From positions 1,054,001-1,118,000 of the forward strand of contig CASHTG010000012.1 in assembly GCA_949357655.1 (NCBI GenBank): DNA of 64,000 nucleotides, read 5' to 3'. The position numbers and the translations under genes are program-made. The notes below the pieces were generated by a model that did not search any database, was not told the origin of the DNA, and worked only from the letters and a program-made list of their open reading frames with translations. Below, piece after piece: positions 47,082 to 57,375 of this stretch; position 1 is the stretch's first letter; every line of letters begins with the position of its first letter. Source of the DNA: Parascedosporium putredinis. Its lineage: Eukaryota > Ascomycota > Sordariomycetes > Microascales > Microascaceae.

Positions 47082-47998
47082 GGCTGGCAACACTTTTGCC
47101 TTTTGGTCTTTTTCGTAGGAGTGGATTCGGGCTTTGAAAAAAACGCAAGAAACGGAAATGTTTGAACTAATCAACCCGGTATGAGTGTAGTGCGTGAGAC
47201 AAGACCTTGCGAAGCACACCAAAGGACGAGGGGATGTGGCTGCGTGAGACGATGGTGGGGAGGAAATTTTATGGTGGGGTAACTCTTATCAATCTTATCA
47301 GGCGGTTTGGCGCGGCGACTGGCGGCAGGACTTGATGAATAGCGTAGGGCAGGCAAGCAAAGTTGAGGGCTGGTTCACGTCGCGGGACACCGGTCAACAA
47401 GCAAAAAGAGATAAATTATAAAACAAACCATGTGGCCTCCAAGGAATCCATTCGCGCTAATTTCCAAATTTATTTTTATTCTTTCTCTTGTCCGATCAGT
47501 AGGCTCATACAAAACGGTGTCTCCCCAAGTCGACCGATGTCGGCAGGGCGTGGCGGGGTCTTTTTTTCCTTCCCGCAGGCCGTGTGTGTGGTGCACTTCC
47601 AGCTCTGGGTACGACGGAATCATACTCCCAAAGACGCAGACGGGTATCGCAAGTGGAAGAGTGATGCACGCACGCACATACATCAAAATGCGGGAGACAA
47701 GGCACGGAATGCAGGATGCTCGGTGATCGCGCCCCTCAGTCTTGAGGCGCCTAGAGGCTAACGGTGATGAGAAATCCACCCAAGCCATCTTCCATTTGGC
47801 GTCATTGGCCATTATTAATCAACAGGACCAGACGACCTCAAAATCTCATGCCCCTCCAGGGCCCTCAGCGCCGACACTTTGCCACTTCACCTCCGTCGAC
47901 CCTTCATCACTGAGAGTTCAAACGTGAAAGAGATTGAGGCTCAAAATTTTAGAACAAAGGACAGGCGCCAAGATTCACACGCGCACGTCACCAAACAA
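47082..47998. promoter_or_regulatory. Bidirectional upstream region, DOHH / NBP35
   Basis: These 917 bases lie between divergent starts. Open frames at 47363-47812 exist on both strands without recognisable content. I see no gene. Confidence 0.45.
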
Positions 47999-49033
47999 AT
48001 GGCCCCCGCATTGGACATCTCCCCAGTGGAGGAGGTGCAAGATGTGCTCTCTAATCCCCTCAAGCAAAAGCCCCAGTTAGTCGCACCCGAACCCGAACAC
48101 TGCCCCGGGCCCGAGTCCGAAAAGCAGGAACGGCCGACTCGTGCGCGGGCTGCCCAAACCAAAGATATGCGCATCGGCGCCCAAGGGGCCCGATCCGGAG
48201 ATACCCCTCATCTCGGCGCGGCTTGAGGGCGTCAAGCACAAGATCCTCGTGCTGAGCGGCAAGGGCGGGGTGGGCAAGAGCACCTTTACCAGCCTGCTAG
48301 GCCACGCGTTTGCCACCAATCCGGACACGACGGTGGGCATCATGGACACGGACATTTGCGGGCCCAGCATCCCCAAAATGATGGGGGTCGAGAATGAGAC
48401 GATCCACATCAGCGCCGCCGGGTGGTCGCCTGTCTGGGTGATGGACAACCTAGGCGTGATGAGCATCCAGTTCATGCTGCCGAACAAGGACGATGCCATC
48501 ATCTGGCGAGGTCCCAAAAAGAACGGGCTAATCAAGCAATTCCTAAAGGATGTCGAGTGGGGGAGATGGATTTCCTGCTGGTCGACACGCCGCCAGGCAC
48601 AAGCGACGAACACCTAAGCGTCAACACTTTTCTCAAAGAGAGCGGGATCGACGGCGCCGTCCTTGTGACCACGCCGCAAGAGACGTCGCTTCTCGACGTG
48701 CGCAAGGAGATTGACTTCTGCCGCAAGGCTGGTATCCGGATCCTCGGCTTGGCGGAGAACATGAGTGGCTACGTCTGCCATTCGTGCAAGCACGTTAATC
48801 GCATCTTTCGCGCTACAACGGGCGGGGCCAAGAAACTCGCTGAGGAGCAAGGAATTCCGTATCTCGGGGCCGTCCCTCTCGATCCCAGAATCGGGATTGC
48901 CTGCGACTACGGGGAGAGCTACTTTGATTCCTTCCCGGACAGCCCAGCATGCACTGCCTTTATGGGTGTCGTGAAGGGTGTTGCGGAACAGCTTGGGCTA
49001 GACATCGACAAGGTTCTACCACCGGGAGAGTAG
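47999..49033 (+). CDS. NBP35: Cytosolic Fe-S cluster assembly ATPase Nbp35
   Basis: Nbp35 with Cfd1 is the scaffold on which cytosolic and nuclear 4Fe-4S clusters are built before transfer through the CIA pathway. The N-terminal ferredoxin-like motif that separates Nbp35 from Cfd1 is present: Cys in EHCPGPES, then DSCAGCPNQKICAS, spacing C-x13-C-x2-C-x5-C. The P-loop is VLSGKGGVGKSTF; other motifs are MDTDICGPSIPKMMG and LLVDTPPGTSDEHLS. The C-terminal CxxC that binds the bridging cluster is in NMSGYVCHSCKH. The start at 47999 gives MAPALDISPVEEVQ. Frame breaks at about 48134 and 48166 (both inside the Cys motif) and about 48562 are each repaired by one base. About 345 residues. It converges on GMF. 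Confidence 0.93.
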
Positions 49034-49301
49034 GATTGGCTTCCTCTATACCACGAGGCTTTATACCCAAAGCATGCTCTTTTTCTTCTTCTTTTGTATC
49101 TCAACTTGGTAGACGGTTGCATTAGGTAGCGCGGCGCAAGGATATCTTTTTTCTTTTCTTTTCACAAACAGTGCATATCTCTCTTCAACTCCATCTCAAA
49201 AAGAAAGAAGACGTAGCGAACCTATCATGCCCCATGCGTCTCGGAAGTGATCACGCTCTTGCTCTCACGATTAGTCCCTACCAAACACTTTCCTGGACCA
49301 T

Positions 49302-50333
49302 TCACTCAGAACCCAGCTTCTTCGGTATCTCCTCTAGATCTTCAACATTCTCAATATCGATAACACGGCCAACCTCGCTCGTGTTACGCATAAGTTCCTT
49401 GGCTCCGGCGTAAAGCATCCTCAGCTCACTATTGCAGGTAATGGGCAGGTAGTACAAGAGTACGTATGGGACAGAAAGACGTCCGGATGGCTAGAATATT
49501 GGAGAGAGATAAGGCAATCCGCGTTAGCATTTAGCACGGCAGACCCCTGCCATCCCGTTGGATGCGCGGCACGCTGCAGGTTCATCATCCCTGCAAAGTA
49601 GCTGGAGGGCAGGAAGAAGCGAGGAGGTGTAACTGTTATGGGACAGTGTAGGGGGCGAGTGTAGGACAGAGATGATTGAAAGAGTGTTGGATTTAGGTAT
49701 ATCGCGTCAAGGTGTACGCTTCGCCTTCGCTCCCCGGCTCATGCTTAGACGAAAGAGGAGGGGTGGACGGTGTGGGCACATGGCCATGTATGAAAACAAC
49801 TACGTAGCAGTTTTACGCACCAGTGTCAAAGGATAGCTGAGGAGTACGAATCGTGGCGCATGATCGGGAAGATCGTCGCCTACTTCCTCAAGGGATTTGT
49901 AGACAACCTTGTCCTCATCCTGCTTGATCTCGTGTGTCGACTTGTCGATATAGTCTGGGTTTAGCACAGGTGGGTTAGTTGGCGCCGTTCGGCAAATGAA
50001 GACAGTGGAGGCAGCGCTCAAAGAATGGAAGAGCTAGACGTCGAGCCCGTGTTGGTGACAAGGTGACGAGCAAGCTTTTCATGTGGCTACATGTAGGCAC
50101 AGGTCTAGGCGTGATGCCGATCTAGGGGACATACATATCACGGCTTGGGGATCGTTAGCGCGCGAGGTGCCCAGCCGGAACTTGCGCAGATGGTCTTTGG
50201 TCTCCTGCGAGAATGTATACAACCTAGCTTCGGCGCTCTTGTTCAAACAGCATCAAGGCAGGTTAGCAGGGAAGGGGTCGTCAACGCGAATGGGTGGCTT
50301 AAAACCGGCCGACCTAGAGAGACTGCTTACCAT
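49302..50333 (-). CDS. Glia maturation factor family protein (ADF-H domain, Arp2/3 debrancher)
   Basis: GMF proteins (Aim7 in yeast) bind the Arp2/3 complex and dissociate actin branches; the fold is ADF/cofilin-like but the protein does not bind actin well. Four exons on the minus strand: 50331-50333 (only the ATG), 50135-50237, 49821-49954 and 49302-49490. They sum to 429 nt, 142 residues, with consistent phase and no frameshift. Family motifs are RLYTFSQETKDHLRKFRLGT, DKSTHEIKQDEDKVVYKSLE, LPDHAPRFVLLSYPLTLPSG, VPYVLLYYLPITCNSELRML and AGAKELMRNTSEVGRVIDIE. The start-codon exon is inferred because the acceptor before AGCGCCGAAGCTAGG fits and ATG-GTAAGC lies 94 nt upstream with a TGCTAACC branch point between. 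It diverges from the MPTb gene. Confidence 0.9.
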
Positions 50334-51163
50334 GTTTATTGATGGAAATTGTCTTAGGTCCGTCCTATGTGGCGAGTTTACTGAAGCCTACGGAGAGGAT
50401 GGCGAGAGTGTGGATGAGCGGGGTCACGGAAAGGAAAGCTTCCACCTTGGGACAAGCTGGCGGCTGACCAAGGAATGAGGAGCTATGCGCAGCTCATCTC
50501 ATTGATTCCAGCTCGAAGAACGATTACCAGCTCGACACTTGGAGCAGCTCGACTTTGCCCCCTTTGTGCCCCGCCTTGATTCCAAGCCCAATCAGAGAAC
50601 TGTCTTGCGCTAGATGTGTCCGCCGTACAATTGGGAGCATCTGGCCCATCAAAGCTCAATCCAGTCATCCATGGATGGAGGTAATGGGTTCATGTCCTTG
50701 ATGGATCCATCCAGGATGAATCAAACTTGGCCCTTTGACATCGAAGGATAATTAAAAGAAAACATAAGAATCAAACATCTATCTCTCCTTAACAAAGAAA
50801 ATTAAAACCGTAATATTTTTTTACATAATCCAACAACTACTTTCTTCAGACGCTATCTCAGGACAAGCCGGTTAGGTCTGTTTGGTCTCTTTGTCTACAA
50901 TTGATGTTAGCCATTGTCGGGCACTTGCCGAGTGTCGCAGTCCTCCACACAAAGGGATCCATACACCAACTAAGACGCATTCAGTAACAGGAAAGTGCCC
51001 ACGCCTGCCGCTCGCGCCTTTTTCCGGCTCTCACCTCACATCCCATCACGATTAGCACATTCGTTGATGCACAAAACTGCCGATTAACCCCGGACACTTC
51101 GAACCACCCCCTTCTCGCATCCTACATAGATCGCTTTAATTTTCACCTTCAAAATTGCAGCCT
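50334..51163. promoter_or_regulatory. Divergent upstream region, GMF / MPTb-domain gene
   Basis: These 830 bases lie between divergent starts. ATCCATGGATGGA and TTGATGGATCCATCCA (50668-50710) form imperfect palindromes of the GGATCC/TGATGGATC type seen elsewhere in the window. No gene is seen. Confidence 0.45.
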
Positions 51164-52536
51164 ATGTTCTCCCGACTGTCGCAGATTGCAAGGCACCTCC
51201 CCACCACATCTCCTGCACTTGCTAGATCTAGTCTAAACGCCTCTGCCCAAGCTCGGAGAATGGCGACAGCCGACGAGCGGAATGCCCGCGCGATTCACAC
51301 CGCGGCCTGCCTCATTATCGGGGACGAGGTCCTGGGAGGGAAGACGGTCGATACCAACTCGGCATACATGGCCAAATGGTGCTTCTCACTTGGTATTGTA
51401 AGTTGATCCGTCTGAGCCCTTATGGACGGGCCGGCCCCGTGGAACGTGAGCTCCACGTGCGCCGACATCGTGACATCGCTTCGGTGACTCTAAATCAGAC
51501 ATGTTTGTCTAACCGCCGGCAGAACCTCAAACGCGTTGAAGTCATTGCCGATGACGAAAGCGAGATCATCGAGGCTGTTCGCCGGATGAGCGATAACTAC
51601 GACTTTGTGGTCACGAGGTAAGCTTGACTCACTAGGTCACCACTCTTCCCCGCCGCCTATCTAGGTCGGCTCCCTCCGGGACCCGGCGACACGCCGGAAG
51701 AGAGAAACACGCGTGCTAACCCGTCGGCAAGTGGAGGAATTGGACCAACGTATGCATAACCCCCATGAGTCCCAATCCTTGCTTCTGCCCTTGCCTATTA
51801 ACGCTGGGCTTCACCTTTCCCGGTAGGCATGATGATATAACGTACCAATCTATCGGCAAAGCGTTCGACCTCCCCTGGTCCTTCATCAAGCGGCGTACGA
51901 CAGGATGCGCAAGATATCGGTGCCCCACCCCTCTCAACCCAACTTCAACTGGGATGAAGACTCACCAGTCAAGACAGCGAGGCTGAGAATGGTTCAGCTT
52001 CCGCTTGATGAGAAGCGAGACCTCGAGAAGCAGGTCCTCTTCCCTCACGAGGATCTCTGGGTCCCCGTCGCCGTCGTGAACGGCAATATCCACATCCTTC
52101 CCGGCGTGCCCAAGCTCTGTGAGTTCCCCCTCCTCTAGCCCATGCTGCAAAGACCCCGGGGTGGCAGGGTGCTGATCGATAATACGAAAACAAAACCAGT
52201 CCAGAAACTCCTTGACGGGCTTAATCCTTTCGTCCTCCCTCGGCTCGCGGAGGAGGGCAAGGAAATCTTCCGGGTCATTGTCGCTACACCCTCGCCGAGA
52301 GTCTCGTGGCTGGATATCTCACCACCCTCGCCGCGCAGGTGGAGCCGAAAGGTGTCAAGGTCGGAAGCTATCCGAGGTGGGGTGAAAGCCATAACACGGT
52401 CACCTTGGTCGGAAGAGACAGGGACTTCTTGGAGAGCCTGGTCCCGGAGGTGGAAAAGAACGTGCAAGGCAAGCGAATCGAGTCCGAGGATGTTCTCGAC
52501 GGCTCAAAGGCCGAAAACACGGCAGACGTGTCTTGA
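51164..52536 (+). CDS. MoaB/CinA-type molybdopterin-binding domain protein
   Basis: The protein has the MPT-binding fold of MoaB/MogA and bacterial CinA; eukaryotic relatives include the N-terminal half of FAD synthase. Its substrate in fungi is not settled. The start at 51164 gives MFSRLSQIARHLPTTSPALA, a basic, Ser-rich leader that could target mitochondria. The domain opens HTAACLIIGDEVLGGKTVDT, then VEVIADDESEIIEAVRRMS, FVVTSGGIGPTHDDITYQSI (the ligand loop), WVPVAVVNGNIHILPGVPKL and a C-terminal half with ESLVAGYLTTLAAQV and SYPRWGESHNTVTLVGRD. Exons: 51164-51397, 51523-51617, 51732-51749 (18 nt), 51827-52118 and 52200-52536. Frame breaks near 51873 and 52285 are repaired by one base each; the first restores LPLVLHQAAYDRMRKISVPH. 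Confidence 0.85.
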
Positions 52537-55500
52537 AGCAAAATGTAGTCCAGCCTCTAGCAAGTAGATGTCACCTCGGCGGCAATGTTGGTGCTGTATC
52601 TGATGTGTACACACAACATCTAGAAACCCCCACGTCCCCCTTCCTAGAATCCTCATATACATGGCGTCGCAAGAAAAGAGTTCAGCGCGTCTATCGTCTA
52701 TCGCACAATTTCTCCATGGGTAGGTCTTCGGACAGTCCATACCAAGGTATCTCGACTAGTAGACACGTGCAATCAATCTCGCCGGTCAATTTTTGGCCGA
52801 CACATAAGGTGGGGCTGTCTGCCACTCCCACACGTCTCGGTGAGCCCATTCGAGCACCCCCGCGTGGGGTGCTGTTGCGTGCAAGAGAAGATCAATGGAT
52901 CCGTTCAAGTCTAGTATTCATCGAGCGTTCTTTTGTGTTCGTCATCTTGTCCAAGATAAATTATGCTCTTCAAACACGCCCCCTCCCTTGTCGACTCCTC
53001 AGGGAGAGTGGTCCACGTGTGTGCAGTCTCTGGTTGAGAAAATCCAAGATCCCATGAGAAATATTCCAATTGTCTCGAGTTCCTAGCACACCCCTTGAGG
53101 AGGCGGGATGAAGTGTTTAGAAATTGAGTGGGAGTATGATGCCCCAGTCCTCTGGCTTGGGTTAACCAAGCCGATGAATCAGCCTTGATGGGTGTTGCCG
53201 TTGATGGGGCTTTCCGTTCATGGAAGTTTCCATGAATTCCACAGAGTCGGCCCCCTTTAACGTTGGATCCAATCCAATGAATTTTAAACGGCTCAAGCAA
53301 CAATTGATTGCTCAACCGCCTTGGTGCCTATCCTCGCAAGGCCAAGCTACAAGCTAGTAGGGAAGCTATTGATCCTTCACCAAATGACCTCGACACCCAT
53401 TATCGATCTAATAGTGTATTGATCATTCTGGCTCGTCTCTTTTTCCTCGAAGAAGAAAACAGAAAAAAAGCCCAGGCCGTCTCATTTCCCTTGCCTTCTT
53501 TTTCCAGTTCTCTCCTTGATGGCCATCCCCCACACATCCATTGTTTTCGACGGGGCACGGACAGGGATTAAGAGACCCCGTCAATGGATGGCTAGAGTCT
53601 CCTGGAAGGTGATCGATGCAGTGTTTCTCAGATGCAGCTAAAGGCTTAGGGCTGGTGCTGCCGGTTTCAACAAGAACGTTGGGCCCAAAGTACCGGGCAT
53701 TTATTTACTGGGCTGTAACGTGGACTGCCGTGCATGGAGCTGTCCATTCGCCGGTTGCACGACGCAGCTGGTGCCTTTCATCCTTGGATCTCGACCAAAC
53801 GAATGCAGTAGCCATTGACAGAGTCTGGTACGGTTCCGAACTGGGCTCCACAGGGCACATCAATTGACCCATAGAGATCCATTGTGTTCTCGTCTTGATA
53901 AGGCGTGGGACGGGTCGAATCGGGGACGCGCCACCCCACAAGTGATCTGACGGATTTGTCGAAGAATCGTTCGGCGTCGCCTAGCGATAAGTTAGCACAT
54001 CCGCCTCATATTACAAGGTGGACTAGCTCCATCTCCTAGAGGAGAGCCCACCTGGCCCGGGTGCCTGGAGCTGAGGAATATTAGTTTGGAGGTCTCATCG
54101 AACATGGAGAGGAAGGAGATTGTGACGGGTGATGGCTCCGACCCCGACCTCTCTGTCGATCAAAACCATGCAACCCTTCTCCCCAGCCACAGAATGCCCA
54201 GAGAGCAAGCTCGGGCAAGGCCAAGTACATACAGAAACAGTTGGCGCAATTCATCGGTTCCTGCGAATGTAAAGCGTCCGGGTGCTTCAATGCTAGATCA
54301 ACAATAGCAGCAACAAGCCCCCTTTTCTTCGTCTTCCACCCCTCGAGCGTAGATCCCATCCGGTGAGGATTGAGAAGGGTCGAGCCTGCTCGGCACTGTC
54401 CCCGAGTCAGGAAATAAGAGGGCCGATCCACACCTCAGTCGTGAAGTCAATGCCGGCTGCCGATGCTGAGGCGGGCCTAGAACTAATTATGGAGACAAAA
54501 AACAAGAGAGAAAAGAAAGAAAAGGACAAGAAGACGCAGTGGTTGTGGGAGACCGCAAGCCGCTGATCGGAGCAATGGCTCGCTGCATGTACTTGATGTA
54601 GAGCCTATCTCCAAGATCCATAGCTTCGTCCCTGATGCCCCCGTCCCGGTGTTCGGTGACTCGACTAGGCCTACTAGGTCCTCTCTTTGGCTCCCCTCTT
54701 CCGTCCTGTTCTTCGCTTCTTCTCTTTTCCACTTTTTCTTTCTGTCTTTCCTGCTAGCGTTCTCGCCATAGTCCCAAGTGTTCGTTAGCCGCACCGCCGT
54801 CTCTCCAGTGGGCGCGGGGCGGCTGACGGCGCGCACGGCTCCACCGTTCGGGTTTCGTAGAACGTGAAGATGGACGTCGACTCGCCGCCCTACCGAACCT
54901 CACCTTGGCCCAACTAGCCCCTCCAGCTGAATTTTTATTTATTTTTTGTCCTTTTTTCTACCCCTCATCTAGGTTTTGGGTGGTGGATGGTGTGGGTATG
55001 TGCGTCCTCCCCAAGGACAGCAGCATCATGCGCCCTTTTTCCCTTTTCCCCTTCAGCTCCTATCGGCAGACGCCACCCATTTCACAAAATGCCTAGTCAA
55101 CAGCGAGCGGTGTCACCTGTGTCACGGAAAAATTTACAGAACATGACCTGGCTGGGGCCTAGTTTTCGAACACGCCGCGAAAGGGGAGGCTCACGAGCTG
55201 GAGTGGCGTCTTGTAATGGCGCACAAAGTTCTAATTCGCCGGAGCACGATCACGTCGACAGCGAGTGTCGAGCGAGGTTGAGAGCGATTCGAACTTGACA
55301 CCTCCGGTGAGTTCAATGCTTGAAGAGATGCCCGAGCGGCATATCCTCGGGACCCCAAGCAGGCAACGTTTCCTCCTCAGACATAGTTATGGTGAGATCA
55401 GGCTTGCTCGAAATCGAGCTGGTTTCATGAGCGTCTATCCTTCCACAAACGTAGAGAGGGGATGAATCTACCAAATAGTACTTGTATATAGAGCCCTAGA

Positions 55501-55980
55501 CTCGCCAGGTCGTAGTGTTGACGAGTATCAAAACGCACGAGTCTACTGAAGCATGGAAATAATAGCTACTAGATCAAACATCAACGTTGTATACTCTGTC
55601 TGCCTAACGGAGAATTATTATAAAAAATAAAAATAAAATGAAGAAAAAGAAATCTGTCGCGAAGCAAGATTTGGAGAGAACGAATCATGGCTGCAGGAAC
55701 AGCACCTTTTTTCCTCAACGCCAACGGCTAACCGCCTTTTCGAGAATCTGCGACGCAATGCTTGTTTGGCGGAATCCCCCGATTGTCCTGTCATCACTAG
55801 TTTAGGAGTGCTGCATCTCTGATGTGATGCAGCGAGCGAATGGGATCATGAACTTGGGCCCCTCCCGAAGCTTGCAGCTCTCTCCTGCAGGAGGCGCGGC
55901 TGTGAGGAGGCACGGGACACTGATCGATGACGAAGAAAATGGGGGCAAGAGCGCAGATTGGGTGGCAAGCGATCTGGGGG

Positions 55981-56020
55981 CTGCCTGGTGCTTCCTGGTG
56001 CTTCCTGGTGCTTCCTGGTG
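55981..56020. repeat. 10-bp minisatellite, four copies
   Basis: Four adjacent 10-base units of CTTCCTGGTG (the first reads CTGCCTGGTG) lie in the gene-poor region. Unit length is not a multiple of three, which argues against coding. Confidence 0.9.
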
Positions 56021-57091
56021 CTTGCCGCCTAGACGACAGGTTTCGAGCTGTTCCGGACAGCGAGCGAGCCCTTGACCACCTTGACCACCACCTCTCGCTA
56101 TCCGGTGGCCTATTTTGAGAACCTACATAGACGGTACGCGTCACGGCAGTCGTCGGGGACTGCCTGCCCCATGCATGCGGTTGAATGTTCTTTGGCGATA
56201 TGATCGATCTCCTGCAATGTACATGTAGCCTCATGGTTCTCCTGGGCCCCGAAGCCTATTACATCGATTGGATTAGATGTAAATAACCCAAAATATCTAT
56301 GCCTAGGTGCGATCAGCACACGGCCTGCATGTGTGGGAAGTCAGCCATGCAAGACAACACGACATGACAGTGGATCTATAAGAGCGTCGGTTGCCGAACG
56401 CCTCATCACCTAGGCAAAGCCGCTGTGGATATCACGTAGCATTTGGCTGGTATTGCTGAGCTGAAAAGAGGAGGCATGAGGAAGAAGAAAATAAGTTGAC
56501 GATGTGCGTGGCTATGTACTTGTAAAAGGCCAAGGGCTCGTTCCCTATCTTCAAAATTTGTCAAAAAGGTGATGAGTCTGGGAAACGTACAAGTAGGTCT
56601 GGAGGTCTCGAATGCTCCTTTCCCCCAGCGACAAGATTCGAGTCGAGGGGTGGTCTGGGCTTGATAGATTGGTGGGCCTTCGAAAAGGGCGCCCCCAATC
56701 CCATGGGATGGTTGTAACTCTCCCCCTTTGACTGACTGGAGCCTCTCTTGCTGCCACCCACTTTCCCCCAAAGCGTTTCCGTGAGGTCGGCTCGCTAAGC
56801 TGGCCAATCCGCACCTGCGGGTTCCACACAGTCTGTCATTTCGAGGCTGTCTACTGGTACTATCTACGGCGGCTGGGGACGAGGTCCTGTGTGATGAGCT
56901 TGGGGGCGCGTGATTCGGTGCGTGCATCTTTCATTGATCAAGATGTCAAGTAATATTTGGGAACCCGAGATAATTACCATGGAAATGGGCCATATATCAC
57001 TGGCATTCTTCAAATGCTTGTTGCATCCATGGCTTCGAACCAGACTTGGAGCACCAAATGTAGATCCGCTGCAGGATCACATCGTTAATAC

Positions 57092-57375
57092 TGATGGATC
57101 AATTCAATGGACCCAATTGATCCATTCCATTGTACACTATCGTGTGGGGAGTGTTTGTGTGCCCTGGGAGTAGCGGCAAGGCCTCTTCCATCCGTTCAAT
57201 TGATCTGCATCGACAGTGAGTTGAGGAGATGAGGCAGCACTGCTTGACGGCTTGAAGCGATTCATAACTTCAATCTTAGATCCAATATCATCGAGATTCG
57301 CAAATCCGTTGATAAACCTCAACTGTATATATGCATGCACACATTCATCTATGGATCCATCATTGATCCATCGAT
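57092..57375. repeat. Cluster of GATCAATT / AATTGATC / GGATCC words
   Basis: The words TGGATCAATT, CAATTGATCCATT, TTCAATTGATCTG and CTATGGATCCATCATTGATC lie within 285 bases, several as near-palindromes. They could be protein-binding sites or remnants of a repeat; sequence alone does not tell. Confidence 0.4.

Noticed and set aside
53971..54050. A tRNA-like stretch (AGCGATAAGTTAGCACATCC)
   Set aside because: It has no matching acceptor stem, T arm or B box on either strand.
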